This document shows positions 44,018 to 54,335 of a stretch of DNA of 64,000 bases, piece after piece. Within the stretch, counting starts at the first letter, position 1. The number at the start of each line of letters is the position of its first letter. The stretch is taken from NCBI RefSeq assembly GCF_001189295.1, contig NZ_CP012159.1, forward strand, positions 1,688,001 through 1,752,000, written 5' to 3'. The notes below the pieces were generated by a model. That model did not search any database. It saw nothing but the letters and a program-made list of their open reading frames with translations, and was not told where the DNA came from. Source of the stretch: Chondromyces crocatus. GTDB taxonomy: Bacteria > Myxococcota_A > Polyangia > Polyangiales > Polyangiaceae. The position numbers were made by a program, and so were the translations under genes.

Positions 44018-47000
44018 TCACCATCCCAGCCCGCTCACCGTCGTCATCGCCACCGTGTGCGCCTCCACGCCCTCCACCGCGAACGACCGCGAAGCCCCCA
44101 GCGTCAGCAGCTCCACCTGCGCGCCGCTTCCTGATTTCCCTCCAGCAGCGATCACGCGGAACGTCCCGTTCATCAGGTGCGACAGCGCAATCTCGCCCCG
44201 TGACGCGCGTCCTGGACCTGGCGTCCACGGCGACACCACTGCGCCACTCGGCGTCACCACCGCGACCCACGGGCATGCCGAGGGCTCCCCCGAGCACACC
44301 ACCTTGGCCATGAAAGGTCCCCGACCCCCACCAGCTGCATCGAACCCTGGCGCCCGACCTGCTTCGAGCGCTGCGATCAACCCGCGCACATTCGCGCCTG
44401 ACCCCTCCATCGCCCGCGCCTCGGCCAGTACCTCCGCCACCTCCCCGAGCGCTCGCGCCCGGCACCGCAGCGCCTCGTACATGTGCTCGTCGCTGCTCGG
44501 CCGCAGCTCCCCGAGCGCCCGCCAGTGGGCGCAGGCTCGCCGCTCCTCACCCGCTGCTTCGAACGCCTTCGCCGCGCGCAGGTGGTGTTTCATTTCTCGC
44601 GGCCCCCCCACCGACAGCGCGTCCATCGCCGTCAGCGCGAGCGCCGCCCGACCACTCGCTGCTGCCGCCCCGGCCAGAAGCTCCCGCGCAATCTCCAGAT
44701 CTGGATCCATCCGCGCGAAGCGCGTCGCCGCCGTCAACGCTTCCTCGACCCGCCCCGCCACGAGCAGCTGCCGCACCAGCGCTGCGTGCTTCTGCCGGCT
44801 CGCGCCCTCGCGCTCCACCCCCTCCCGCAAGCTCGCCAGCGTCGCTTCCGCCACCGAGCCCGCACCCGTCGGCGGCCGGTGCACCGCGCTCGGTCGCACC
44901 GGCTCGTAGCGGGGTGCCACGGTCTGCAGACTCGGCTCCCAGGTCAGGCCCGACCGCTCTGGCTCTCGCGGAGGGTTGAACTGGATCGGGTACGTCACCA
45001 TCACCACCCCCCCCTCGGGCGACGGGAACGAGAGCCCCCGGAACGCTTGCACCACGCACCCCACCACCGTCGCGTCCGGGAGACTGCTCCCCCCATCGCC
45101 GACCCCGACCGCCGACCCCTCCGCGTTGATCGCGAACCGCACCGTCACCCGCCCTTCGAGCTCGGGATTCCGTTGCAACCCCGCGTCGTAGCAGAGCCGG
45201 AACCGCCCGAAGTTCTGGCGCACGATCCGCTGGATCACCTCCGGCGGAAGCCTCCCGTTCACCGTCGTTTCCCCCGCCCGCAACCTGGGCGACGGCATCC
45301 GGTGCGAACCCCCCAGGCGGCCGCTCGCACCCGACCCGAACCCCGACCCGGTACCCGCCGACGTCCCTGCGCCGTGCCCGATCACCCCCACCTTCCCCAG
45401 CCCGATCGCCCCGTCCCCTGTCCCACCGCCGCCGCGCCCCGTCCCGCTCAGCGCTGGCCCCTCTTGCGCCTCTGCGCGCTCACCCCACAGATTCCCTTGC
45501 GCCTCCCACGGGTCCCCGACCGTCCCGCCCGATGGCGATGCATCCTTGCGTTGCGGCTCCATGGGCGTCTTCGTCGATGCCGACGACGGTTCACCTGCCG
45601 CGTTGCCTCCGCTGCTGCCTCCGAGCCGGCCGTGACCCCGCGCAGCGAACGGATCCTCCACCAGATCCACGGCGCGCTTCGCCGTCCGCCCGATCCCGAA
45701 CTCCGCGAACATCCGCTCGCTCTCCAGCACCAGCATCGCCGCGCCGCGCGTCATCACGTGGTGCTCCTTCGCCAGCACCAACGCTTCCATCCCCGCGCCC
45801 GCGCTCGTCTCGCGTTCCAGCTCCGAGATCTTCGCCTTCGCCCACAGCCGCGGTACCAGCGGGTTGTGCCCCGCTTTCCCCTCCGGCCATGAAACCCGCA
45901 GCTCCCGCGTGTACGGTGCCCCGGCCAGCGTCCCGCGCAGCGTCACTCCGGCGGCCGACTTCGCCGCCACCCGCCCGGTCACCACCACCTCTTGCCCCAC
46001 CCGCAGGTTCGGGAGCTGCCGCGGGTACACCTCCGACATCCCCTCGGGCAACGTGAGCTGCGGATCCTGGATCACCGGCGCCCGCAGCGACGCCACCACC
46101 TCCGGCCCTCGCGTTCGCAGCGGCGCCCCCGTCGACACCCGCTCGTACGTCGCCCCCAGCGCCCGCGACAGCCCCCCGAGCATCACCTCGTCCACCGAGC
46201 GCCCCAGCCCCAGAAACCGCAGCTCCACCCCTTGCTGCCGCAGCACCGGCGCGACCCGCGCCGCGATCCGCGGACCCGAGAGTTCCCCCGACGACACCGC
46301 CCCGTCCCCGATCACCACCACCTGCCCGGCACCGTCCGGTGCCAGCCGCCGCGCTGCCGCGAGGATCGACCCCGCGAGGTCCGACGACCCCTGCGGCACC
46401 CGAGCGCGAAGCCACCCCTCCACCGCCACCGCCTCTGCGCTCCCTGCCACCCCGAGCCCGTCTTCGGGCCATGCCGCGCAGTCGCTGTCGCACGCCAGCA
46501 CCACGAAGCGCTCCCCGGGTCGCAGCGAGCGCACGATGCCCGTCGCCAGCCGCGCCTCTTCCTCCACCGTCTCCGTCGACTGGCTGTGGCTCACGTCGAT
46601 CACGATGGCCCGATCCCGCCGCGCCTCGGGCGCCTGCATTCCCTCCGGCAGCTCCGCCCGGAGGCGCAGCGCGAAGTAGCCCGGCGCTCCCGCATCGTCG
46701 TCGGCCTGCGCCGAGGTGGCCGGCGCCGCGTGCGCCTGGTTCCCGTGCCTCGCCGTGGCTGCTGCTGGCCCGGCGTGCGAGCCCTTCCCGGGACCACGCC
46801 TCCGCGCAGGCGCGCTCGACGGCGCGTACGCCACTGGCGCCTCCTCTGCGTCCGGCGCCTTCCGGTAGCTCACCACGAAGTCGGCCGTCGGTGTGAAGCC
46901 CTGCGCCGCGAACTGCACCAGGGATCCCTCGTCATCGCCGCGCAAGCTCGCCGCGTAGCCAGGTGACGCCACATCCGACAGCCCACCGCGCTCGGCGACC

Positions 47001-47791
47001 TTCACCTTGATCGAGAAATCGTCGATCCCCGTCGCCCGGTCCGCACCGAGGGCCAGCGGGTACACGTACCGCACCTCCCCGCGCGACCCCCGCGTCTCCG
47101 ACGTCAGCGCCTGATCGTAGGCCAGCACCACCTTGCGCTTCCCTCGCGCCGGGATCGGAAAGATCTTCAGCGAGAACTCCGATGCGCTCACCCACTCCAG
47201 CAGCGCCGGGTCCCGCGGCCGCACCGTATCGTCGACGATCCCCTTGAAGATCCTCGCCGCTTGCGGCCGCTCCACGATCTCTCCCTCGATCAGCTCGTCG
47301 CCCACGTACAGCGCGAGCCGCGAGATGCTCGCGTCCGGCGGCAGTGGGAACACGTACCGTCCCTCCAGCACCTGTCCCGTGTCGTTCTGGAACTCCTCCT
47401 CGATGGTCGTCCGCGCGAACCCGTCCCGCACCGTCGCGCTCACGTGGTGCGACACCAGCCGCACCCCGGAGATCACGCGCTCGGTCCCAGGCACCCGCGC
47501 CGTCATCCGCCCGAACCCCCGCGGCGCGTCGTCCCCGCTCCCTTCGCCGGCTCCCTGACCTGCCCAGACTGCCGCCACCCGCTGCGCTGCGGCATGCTCT
47601 GCCACCTCGTCCAGCGTCCGGTGCAGCCCTTCCACCCCCACCGCTGCCCCCTTCAGCTCGGCGTGCTCGTCCACGCCGAGGGCGCCCACGGCGCCGACCA
47701 CGCCGACCACGCCGACCGCCCCCACCGCGCCGAGCAGCGAAAAGCTCCCCACCCACCGACCTGCCCGTTCCACGCTGTGTGCGCGCGCCAT
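44018..47791 (-). CDS. VIT - VWA - AgmX/PglI C-terminal domain protein
   Basis: A 1257-residue envelope protein. A hydrophobic Gly/Val helix (about 16-40) is followed by a VIT domain (about 105-230; EEEFQNDTGQVLEGRYVFPL, FSLKIFPIPARGKRKVVLAY). A VWA domain with intact MIDAS residues follows (IDVSHSQS, D399-S401-S403). A Gly/Ser linker leads to an AgmX/PglI-type domain (LPPEVIQRIVRQNFGRFRLC, LEGRVTVRFAIN, VMVTYPIQFNP), as found in myxobacterial gliding proteins and related to TonB-like C-termini. A helical TPR-like tail ends the protein. AGGAGG lies 6 nt before the ATG. The VIT-VWA half suggests metal-dependent adhesion; the AgmX part suggests spanning or force transfer across the envelope (inference). 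Confidence 0.85.
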   Translation of the reverse strand: MARAHSVERAGRWVGSFSLLGAVGAVGVVGVVGAVGALGVDEHAELKGAAVGVEGLHRTLDEVAEHAAAQRVAAVWAGQGAGEGSGDDAPRGFGRMTARVPGTERVISGVRLVSHHVSATVRDGFARTTIEEEFQNDTGQVLEGRYVFPLPPDASISRLALYVGDELIEGEIVERPQAARIFKGIVDDTVRPRDPALLEWVSASEFSLKIFPIPARGKRKVVLAYDQALTSETRGSRGEVRYVYPLALGADRATGIDDFSIKVKVAERGGLSDVASPGYAASLRGDDEGSLVQFAAQGFTPTADFVVSYRKAPDAEEAPVAYAPSSAPARRRGPGKGSHAGPAAATARHGNQAHAAPATSAQADDDAGAPGYFALRLRAELPEGMQAPEARRDRAIVIDVSHSQSTETVEEEARLATGIVRSLRPGERFVVLACDSDCAAWPEDGLGVAGSAEAVAVEGWLRARVPQGSSDLAGSILAAARRLAPDGAGQVVVIGDGAVSSGELSGPRIAARVAPVLRQQGVELRFLGLGRSVDEVMLGGLSRALGATYERVSTGAPLRTRGPEVVASLRAPVIQDPQLTLPEGMSEVYPRQLPNLRVGQEVVVTGRVAAKSAAGVTLRGTLAGAPYTRELRVSWPEGKAGHNPLVPRLWAKAKISELERETSAGAGMEALVLAKEHHVMTRGAAMLVLESERMFAEFGIGRTAKRAVDLVEDPFAARGHGRLGGSSGGNAAGEPSSASTKTPMEPQRKDASPSGGTVGDPWEAQGNLWGERAEAQEGPALSGTGRGGGGTGDGAIGLGKVGVIGHGAGTSAGTGSGFGSGASGRLGGSHRMPSPRLRAGETTVNGRLPPEVIQRIVRQNFGRFRLCYDAGLQRNPELEGRVTVRFAINAEGSAVGVGDGGSSLPDATVVGCVVQAFRGLSFPSPEGGVVMVTYPIQFNPPREPERSGLTWEPSLQTVAPRYEPVRPSAVHRPPTGAGSVAEATLASLREGVEREGASRQKHAALVRQLLVAGRVEEALTAATRFARMDPDLEIARELLAGAAAASGRAALALTAMDALSVGGPREMKHHLRAAKAFEAAGEERRACAHWRALGELRPSSDEHMYEALRCRARALGEVAEVLAEARAMEGSGANVRGLIAALEAGRAPGFDAAGGGRGPFMAKVVCSGEPSACPWVAVVTPSGAVVSPWTPGPGRASRGEIALSHLMNGTFRVIAAGGKSGSGAQVELLTLGASRSFAVEGVEAHTVAMTTVSGLGW

Positions 47792-48044
47792 CCCGTGCCT
47801 CCTGACCGTCGTGGAGACCTGAGACGACGCGGCGCGCTCGAAGTTCCCGGTCAGAGATCGATCCTGGCCATGGCATGGCGACCCATCGGCCTCCCAGCGG
47901 CCTCGGCACGATGGTTCCCCGCCGTCGTGGCCGTTTCCGTCGGCACGCCCCCCCGCCGCCATGGTGCTCCCTCGCCATGGCCCTTTCGTCGAGGTGCCCC
48001 CCCGGGCTCCCGCCCTCGCTGCTACGGAGCCGGCAGACGGAAGC

Positions 48045-50555
48045 CTACTGGGGCGGCGTACAGAACACGCCCAGCACCACCCCCTGGTTGTTGTCGTCCT
48101 TGCACTCCGCGTAGGCGTGGTTGTCGTTCGGGATCACCGCCACATCGACCGCTGCACCTTGCGTCACGGGCGGTGACGACCACACGCAGGACACCGTCTC
48201 GCACTCCCCGGGGGCCAAGGCCTGGCTCGTCTCGGTCGCGCACACGCTCGTCCCGTTCACGTAGAACCCCACCGACAGCCCCGTCCCGATGCTGTCTGCG
48301 CCCCGGTTGCAGATCGGCGCCCGCAGATCCACACCGGACCCCGAGCAGAGCGCCGTGTTCGACGCCCCCGCCGTCACGTCACCCGTCGCCGTCCCGTTCG
48401 GCGTGCCGGGCACGTTCTGCCGGAAGTTGTTCAGCGTCGGCTGCTTCCAGTTCGCCATCCACTGGCTGCTCCGCGGGATCGTCCCGTCCTCGTTCACGTG
48501 CGTGACGGCGTACGCGTGCTGGTTCCAGATCGTCCGCGACCGGACCCACTTGTCGTTCGCGTCCGAGTACACCCGGATCCCTGCGACCCCGGACGGGTGC
48601 GCCGCGCGGCACGTGTTGCCCGAGCCCGGTGTCCCTGCGGGCGGCGGCGCGCAGAAGTGACCCTCCGCGATGCACGTGGCGTCGTCGTTCGCGGTGCAGC
48701 ACTGCGCCGTCGCGATGCAGCGGCAGAACCCGCTGTCGCACACGCCCGACGTGCAGTCCGCGCTCTGCTGGCAGCGCAGCCCCGGGAACTGCGGGTCGAC
48801 GTTGTTCGCTTCGAGCCCCACGCAGGGGCGCCCGTTGCTCGTCGGCGAGCACGCCTTGTTCGACGGCACCACCAGGTCGGCGCGGAAGTTCCCGTCCACG
48901 TCGGCGATGATCGGGTTCTCGTACCAGGTGCACGACGAGCGGTACTGGCTGAACAGCACGTCCCCGGTCTGCCCGTTGTAGACGCGCGTGAAGCACTCGT
49001 CGCCGTACACCACCTCGCTCACCCCGTCGGCCTCGAAGTCGAACACGCTCGACCCGGTGACGTTCGACGAGATGTCCTGCGTCCTTCGCGACCACGCAAT
49101 GTACCCCTCGGCCGGGCACACCCCGTCGGGCGCGAACTCACACACGGCCTGCGAGCACACCCCGTTCGGACGTGGTGAAGGCCCGCAGTCGATGTCGTAG
49201 ATCGTGTAGAACTCCTCGCCCGCGACCGCGACCTCCACGAGCCCATCGCCGTCGAAGTCCGAGATCGTCGGCGGACCACCGCCCCCCTGGCCCGGCACCG
49301 CCACCTGCGGCATCGCGAGCTGCCCATCGCGCGCGTACACCCGCACCGTGCTCGACCGCACGACCGCCAGCTCCGGCGCATCGGCCGGCACCCCGTCGCC
49401 GCCGTACGCCCCGAAGTCCGCCACCGCCACGTGCCCTGGCGCTGCCGCGCTCGCCCCCGGGAAGTACGGCTCCAGCACCCATCCGTTCTTCGTCCACTCC
49501 CAGATGCGCGCCCCGTTCGTCGTCTCGATCGCCGGGTCGTCGTCCAGGTTCGCCGTCACCGAGAGCAGCCCCTGCGAGTAGCTCTGGTAGCCTGGCGGCG
49601 ACGCCGACAGGAACGTCCCGTCGGCGCCGAAGACCGCCGCCTCGCGCAGCACCTCCGGCACCCCATCGTCGTCCAGATCGTGGATCGCCGGCCCTGCCCA
49701 CCCCCGGCTGCAGCGGTGGTTGTTCGGGGTGCATGGGTTCCACACCGCGCCTGCCGGATGCGGCGCTTTCCAGAGCAGCGACCACGTGCCCTGCTTGCGC
49801 GTGAACGCCATCGTCGACCCGTCCGCCCCGTAGGCCACGATCTCCGCGCTCCCGTCGCCGTCGAGATCCCCGGCCGCGAGCGATGCCGACGACACCACCC
49901 AGTCGACCACCCCATCGCCGTCGAGATCGGTCCCACCGAGGTTCGCCTCGAGCGAGCAGTCGGTCCCGCGCAGCACGCGGATGACCCCTTGGTCCTCGGT
50001 GAAGCTGCTCTGCACCGTGACCGTGAACGACGCCGCGATGCTGGGCGGCCCTGCGTTCGACGGCACGTTGAAGTTCACCACGATGGGCGTCGCCTGCACG
50101 TCCAGGTGCCCCGGGAAGGGGTCTCCCGCGGGCGCCGCGGTGAACTCGCACTTCACCTTCGGTGCGAAGATGCCCGCCGCGATCACGTTGATGCACGCCT
50201 CGTCGTACGGCGGCATCCCCTGATCCCACGGCAAGCAGCCCTCGCCCGGCACGCAGGTCGTGTCGTTCGAGCAGTCATCGTCGCCCTCGCATGGCAAGAG
50301 CGGCACACACGTCCCGTGCGAGCAGATGTTCCCTTGCTCGCAGGGCTCGTCGCAGCTCACGGGCGTCGGTGGTGCGCCCCCGGTCCCTGGCAAGAGCGTC
50401 CCTCCGTCGCCATCGCCGCCCGTCCCGCCCGCGCCTCCCGAGGGGACGCCGTTCGGTCCCTCGTCACCGCTGCACGAGCACCCCTGGGACGAGCCCACGG
50501 AGAGCACCGTCAGCATTCCGAGCGACAGCAACCATCGAACCCTTCGCCCAACCAT
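48045..50555 (-). CDS. FG-GAP/VCBS-repeat lipoprotein with Cys-rich segments
   Basis: An 836-residue secreted lipoprotein (lipobox after VGSSQGC). It has a Gly/Pro linker and Cys-rich motifs (CEQGNICSHGTCVPLLPCEG), then a calcium-binding propeller of FG-GAP repeats. Repeat cores are DLDGDGVVDWVV, DLDGDGSAEIVAYG, DLDDDGVPEVLR, DFDGDGLVEVAVAG, DFEADGVSEVVYG and DVDGNFRADLVV. A second Cys-rich part (CQQSADCTSGVCDSGFCRC) and a CARDB-like beta domain at the C-terminus follow. The start has AAGGAG at good spacing. Such integrin-alpha-like propellers usually act in adhesion or ligand binding outside the cell. Confidence 0.87.
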   Translation of the reverse strand: MVGRRVRWLLSLGMLTVLSVGSSQGCSCSGDEGPNGVPSGGAGGTGGDGDGGTLLPGTGGAPPTPVSCDEPCEQGNICSHGTCVPLLPCEGDDDCSNDTTCVPGEGCLPWDQGMPPYDEACINVIAAGIFAPKVKCEFTAAPAGDPFPGHLDVQATPIVVNFNVPSNAGPPSIAASFTVTVQSSFTEDQGVIRVLRGTDCSLEANLGGTDLDGDGVVDWVVSSASLAAGDLDGDGSAEIVAYGADGSTMAFTRKQGTWSLLWKAPHPAGAVWNPCTPNNHRCSRGWAGPAIHDLDDDGVPEVLREAAVFGADGTFLSASPPGYQSYSQGLLSVTANLDDDPAIETTNGARIWEWTKNGWVLEPYFPGASAAAPGHVAVADFGAYGGDGVPADAPELAVVRSSTVRVYARDGQLAMPQVAVPGQGGGGPPTISDFDGDGLVEVAVAGEEFYTIYDIDCGPSPRPNGVCSQAVCEFAPDGVCPAEGYIAWSRRTQDISSNVTGSSVFDFEADGVSEVVYGDECFTRVYNGQTGDVLFSQYRSSCTWYENPIIADVDGNFRADLVVPSNKACSPTSNGRPCVGLEANNVDPQFPGLRCQQSADCTSGVCDSGFCRCIATAQCCTANDDATCIAEGHFCAPPPAGTPGSGNTCRAAHPSGVAGIRVYSDANDKWVRSRTIWNQHAYAVTHVNEDGTIPRSSQWMANWKQPTLNNFRQNVPGTPNGTATGDVTAGASNTALCSGSGVDLRAPICNRGADSIGTGLSVGFYVNGTSVCATETSQALAPGECETVSCVWSSPPVTQGAAVDVAVIPNDNHAYAECKDDNNQGVVLGVFCTPPQ

Positions 50556-51113
50556 CTGCGAAGCTCCTTGAAGCAAGAACCCCGGATCTCACGTCGAGCG
50601 CTCCTGGCGTCGACATGGCCGGCCGCCATACGCCCATCGCCGCCCCGGCGATAGATGATTTCAATCGCCACGTGGACATCTCGGGGTGTCGCAAGGTCCA
50701 CGACGTCACGCCGCGCCGAGGAGCACGTCCGCGCTTCACGATGTTCGTATGCTGCCGTCGTGGTGGCTCGAATCGTCGCGTCACAGGTCGCCAACGCGAT
50801 GCTTCGGCGCCCGTCGTGCCGTGGTTGCGTCGGCAGTCGTCGTGCCGTCGATGCACGGCGACTCGCTCGATGTTGGGGGTGTGGTCCCTCGTCGCGCCGT
50901 GGGGGGCGGTGGCCCCGGTGAAGCTCGTGGCTGGGGGACGCTTCGCGGGACCATCGGCTTCAAATCCCGCGGCGCGGCGCCGCATCCGGGTCCTCCACGG
51001 CCACCACACCCCGTCAGGAAGGGGTGATCACCTCCAAGGAGTCGGTTTGGGAAGCAAGGACACATGGTAATGTGCCCAATATTTTTGTCCGCTCACCGAA
51101 AGCTCCAGGTCCG
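50556..51113. other. Divergent intergenic region
   Basis: 558 bp without a supported gene between two lipoprotein genes. The last 50 bp include a short AT-rich patch (CCCAATATTTTTGTCC, about 51075-51090) that could belong to the promoter of the RCC1 gene. I see no repeats or RNA gene here. Confidence 0.4.
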
Positions 51114-53309
51114 ATGATGAACCGACCCTACCTGCATCCATCGAAACGACTCGTCCAGGCAGCCACGGTGCTCTGCAGCCTTCTCGGAGGAGCAGGCTGT
51201 GAGTTGATCGCCGTCGTCGACAGGGGCCAGATTCCCACCGAGTCCAGCTCGACGAGCTCGGGTGGCGGCGGAGGCCAGGGCGGAGCCGATGGCGAGGGCG
51301 GCGCGGGCGCACAGGGCGGTGCGGGGGGCAACCAGGGGGGGGGTGGTCATGGCGGCAGTGGTGGCGATGGCGGCAGTGGTGGCGATGGCGGCAGTGGTGG
51401 CGATGGCGGCAGTGGTGGCGATGGCGGCAGTGGTGGCCAAGGGGGCGGTGGGAATGGCGGAGGCGGTCACGGTGGCGATGGCGGTGGCGGTGTCGGCGGC
51501 CAGGGAGGCAGCGGCGGCCAGGGAGGCGGCAGCGCCTCCTGCGTGATGCCGAGCGATTGCCCCACCCCTGCGAACGAGTGTCAGGTGCCCACGTGCGTCA
51601 ACGCGGCCTGTGGTGTCGCGAACGCCCCTTCAGGCGCACCTGTCGCAAACCAGGTCCCTGGTGACTGCCAGCGGCTCGTCTGCGATGGCAGCGGTGGCAC
51701 GACCCAGGAGATCGACGACACCGACATCCACGACGACGGCCTCGACTGCACCCTCGAAGGCTGCTCTGCGGGCGTGCCCACCTCGAATCCAGCGCCTGCG
51801 GGCACGGCGTGCGATGACGCCTCGGGGGTCGTCTGTGATGGCGCGGGCGCTTGCGTCCTCTCGTTCTGCGGCGACGGTGTGGTCTCGGGCAACGAGGTCT
51901 GCGACGACGGCAACCAGAACGACTGCGACGGCTGCCGCGCCGACTGCAGCGCCATGGAGACGGGCTGTGGTGACGGTTTCGTCTGCGGTGCCGAGACCTG
52001 CGACGACGGCAATACCGTCGGTGGCGATGGCTGCTCCGCGGTCTGCACGGCCGAAGGTGTCATCGCGGTTGCGCCGGGCGAACTCCACACCTGTGCGCTG
52101 CTCGGTGACGGCACCGTCAAGTGCTGGGGCGCAAATACCGCGGGTCGCCTCGGCCTTGGTGACACCGCGCACCGCGGTGACGGCGCGGGCGAGATGGGCG
52201 CGAGCTTGCCCGCCGTGGACCTCGGCACCGGCGAGCTCGCCGTCGCCATCGCCGCTGGCGGCTCGCACACCTGTGCGCTGCTCGCTGGCGGGAGCATCAA
52301 GTGCTGGGGCTCCAACAGCTTCGGCGAGCTGGGCCTCGGGGACACTGCGCACCGGGGCGACGAGCCGGGAGAAATGGGTGACGCGCTGCCCGCGGTCGAC
52401 CTGGGCACGGGCCGCACCGCCACGGCCCTCACCGTCGGCTACCGCCACGCCTGCGCGCTGCTCGACGACGGCAGCGTCAAGTGCTGGGGCTCCGGGCAGA
52501 ACGGCCGCCTCGGCCTGGGCGACACGGCGAGCCGAGGGAACGGCAACGGACAGATGGGGGACCTGTTGCCCACGGTCGATCTGGGCACGGGCCGCACCGC
52601 CAAGGCCATCTCTGCAGGCGCCTTCCACACCTGCGTCGTGCTCGACGACGACAGCGTGAAGTGCTGGGGCGTGAACTCCCGCGGCCAGCTCGGCCTGGGC
52701 GACATGCTCCTCCGCGGTGACGAGCCGGGCGAGATGGGCAATGCGCTGCCCGTGGTCGCGCTGGGCGCGGGCCGCACCGCGAAGGCCATCACCACGGGCT
52801 ACGAGCACACCTGCGCGCTGCTCGACGACGACCGCGTGAAGTGCTGGGGCAACGGCTTCAACGGCCGCCTCGGCCAGGGCGACCAGGAGCACCGTGGCGA
52901 CGGCCCGGGCGAGATGGGCAACGCGCTGCCCGCCGTCGACCTGGGCACCGGCCTCACCGCGCGCTCGATCCGCGCCGGCGAGTTCCACACCTGCGCGCTC
53001 CTGAGCAACGCCACCGTGAAGTGCTGGGGCATGGGGACGTACGGCCAGCTCGGTCTCGGCGACAACGCGCACCGTGGCGACGCGGCCGGCGAGATGGGTG
53101 ACGCGCTGCCCGCGGTCGACCTGGGCGCTGGCTTCTCGATCGCCGCCGTGCACGTCGGCGCCCAGCACTCGTGCGCCCGCTCCCAGACCGCGACCGTGAA
53201 GTGCTGGGGCCACGGTGGCCAGGGCCGCCTCGGCCAGGGCAACACCGCGAACCGTGGCAAGGCCGCGGGCGAGATGGGCGATCAGCTCCCCGTGATCCCG
53301 GTGCTCTGA
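51114..53309 (+). CDS. Secreted lipoprotein with seven RCC1 repeats
   Basis: A 731-residue lipoprotein. The signal ends at LLGGAGC; a Gly-rich, partly 18-bp-repeat-encoded linker runs to about residue 140. Cys-rich modules of the DUF4215 type follow (VCDDGNQNDCDGC, CGAETCDDGNTVGGDGC), then seven RCC1 repeats, each containing HTCALL or equivalent, KCWG and GRLGLGDTAHRGD-like loops. Seven blades make a complete propeller. Two adjacent ATGs are possible starts; the first is given. RCC1 propellers act as protein-binding platforms; in an exported protein this would be a surface receptor or adhesin. A hairpin-like GC stretch 8 bp after the stop may end transcription, without a T tract. Confidence 0.88.
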   Translation: MMNRPYLHPSKRLVQAATVLCSLLGGAGCELIAVVDRGQIPTESSSTSSGGGGGQGGADGEGGAGAQGGAGGNQGGGGHGGSGGDGGSGGDGGSGGDGGSGGDGGSGGQGGGGNGGGGHGGDGGGGVGGQGGSGGQGGGSASCVMPSDCPTPANECQVPTCVNAACGVANAPSGAPVANQVPGDCQRLVCDGSGGTTQEIDDTDIHDDGLDCTLEGCSAGVPTSNPAPAGTACDDASGVVCDGAGACVLSFCGDGVVSGNEVCDDGNQNDCDGCRADCSAMETGCGDGFVCGAETCDDGNTVGGDGCSAVCTAEGVIAVAPGELHTCALLGDGTVKCWGANTAGRLGLGDTAHRGDGAGEMGASLPAVDLGTGELAVAIAAGGSHTCALLAGGSIKCWGSNSFGELGLGDTAHRGDEPGEMGDALPAVDLGTGRTATALTVGYRHACALLDDGSVKCWGSGQNGRLGLGDTASRGNGNGQMGDLLPTVDLGTGRTAKAISAGAFHTCVVLDDDSVKCWGVNSRGQLGLGDMLLRGDEPGEMGNALPVVALGAGRTAKAITTGYEHTCALLDDDRVKCWGNGFNGRLGQGDQEHRGDGPGEMGNALPAVDLGTGLTARSIRAGEFHTCALLSNATVKCWGMGTYGQLGLGDNAHRGDAAGEMGDALPAVDLGAGFSIAAVHVGAQHSCARSQTATVKCWGHGGQGRLGQGNTANRGKAAGEMGDQLPVIPVL
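51361..51432 (+). repeat. Four perfect 18-bp repeats in Gly-rich linker
   Basis: GTGGCGATGGCGGCAGTG occurs four times and encodes Gly-Gly-Asp-Gly-Gly-Ser six-residue units. Copy-number change would alter linker length in frame. Confidence 0.92.
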
Positions 53310-53465
53310 TGGACCTGGCGGGGGCACGCGCTCCCGCCGCCCCGCCGAGCAAACCTCGTCGGGGCCCCACCACCCCGCCAGCCACTCGGGAAATCAGGCA
53401 TGTCTCGCCGCTTCGGGCCTGACGTCGTTGCATCGAGAAGCGGGCGAAGTCACCGGCCGTGTGCA

Positions 53466-54335
53466 TCAGGCTGCAGGAAGACGTCCCCTTGCGGCGTCGT
53501 CGGAGCGCTTCGCTTCCACGTTCTCCTTCGCCTTGCGTGGCCGAGGGCGTCGTGTGCGCGTGCGCCGCAGGCACTCCCGCAGCGACACCTCCTCGAACGA
53601 GCGCCGCAGCGCCGGCTGATCGAAGCACGCGTTCACGCCCGCGGCCCGAGCGTGCCGACCTCGCAGCACCGCGTAGGTCAGCAGCGCGTCGCGCAGGTGA
53701 TGCGCCTCGTCTTGCCGCCGGATTCCCACGATGCCCAGAAGGTTCCGCTGTCCCGCCTGGGTCAGGAGCGCTTCCCCCTCCTCGATCCATGCTTCGGTCG
53801 CGCCCACCGCGACGAGTCGCGCCTGGTGCTCTCGGGCCGCGCCCACGAGCCGTCGCAGCGCGGACAGCTCCTCGTCGATCGTCCCCGAGCGGTTCTTGCT
53901 GGAGAGCACGGCCCGTGTCGCTGGCTCGTAGGCGAACGCCTGCGCCGCGTACGCCCGGAGCCGAGCGCGAAAGGGCCGGCTCGCCGCCACCACTTCTTTC
54001 ACGGTGAGCGGGCGGTGGTTCCGGGCGCGGGTGCCCTCCAGAAACCAGAGCTGTGCGGTGTCGACCAGCCGGATGGCATCCCGGAAGCTCTCGCGCGCGG
54101 TGGCGCCATAGTTCACGGCGGTCAGCGCGTCGGCGTGCTGGGAGAGGAGCCGGTACAGCTGGCGCAGCGCGATCAAGGTGGCGTCGACCGGCTGATCGGG
54201 GCCCATCACCTCGTCGACGAGCGCGCCGAGCTCTGGCTGCGCGTGCTGCAAGAGCGCGGCGAATGCTTCCGGCGTGTCGATGGCGCGGGTCTCTTCGAGG
54301 ACGGCATGCTGCGCGGCGGTTAACTCGATGGCCAT
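53466..54335 (-). CDS. Helical cytoplasmic protein of unknown function
   Basis: A 289-residue soluble protein, predicted almost entirely alpha-helical and Ala/Arg/Leu-rich, with no signal peptide. It ends in a strongly basic tail (RRTRTRRPRPRKAKENVEAK) that could contact nucleic acid. The start is supported by AAGGAGGGG 5 nt upstream. I recognise no family. It converges with the RCC1 gene across 156 bp that hold nothing obvious, and it stands next to a long non-coding stretch at the left border of the NADAR/KptA segment. Confidence 0.7.
   Translation of the reverse strand: MAIELTAAQHAVLEETRAIDTPEAFAALLQHAQPELGALVDEVMGPDQPVDATLIALRQLYRLLSQHADALTAVNYGATARESFRDAIRLVDTAQLWFLEGTRARNHRPLTVKEVVAASRPFRARLRAYAAQAFAYEPATRAVLSSKNRSGTIDEELSALRRLVGAAREHQARLVAVGATEAWIEEGEALLTQAGQRNLLGIVGIRRQDEAHHLRDALLTYAVLRGRHARAAGVNACFDQPALRRSFEEVSLRECLRRTRTRRPRPRKAKENVEAKRSDDAARGRLPAA

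Noticed and set aside
51361-51432. CRISPR or operator array
   Set aside because: The repeat lies inside a coding frame and encodes a Gly-rich linker.
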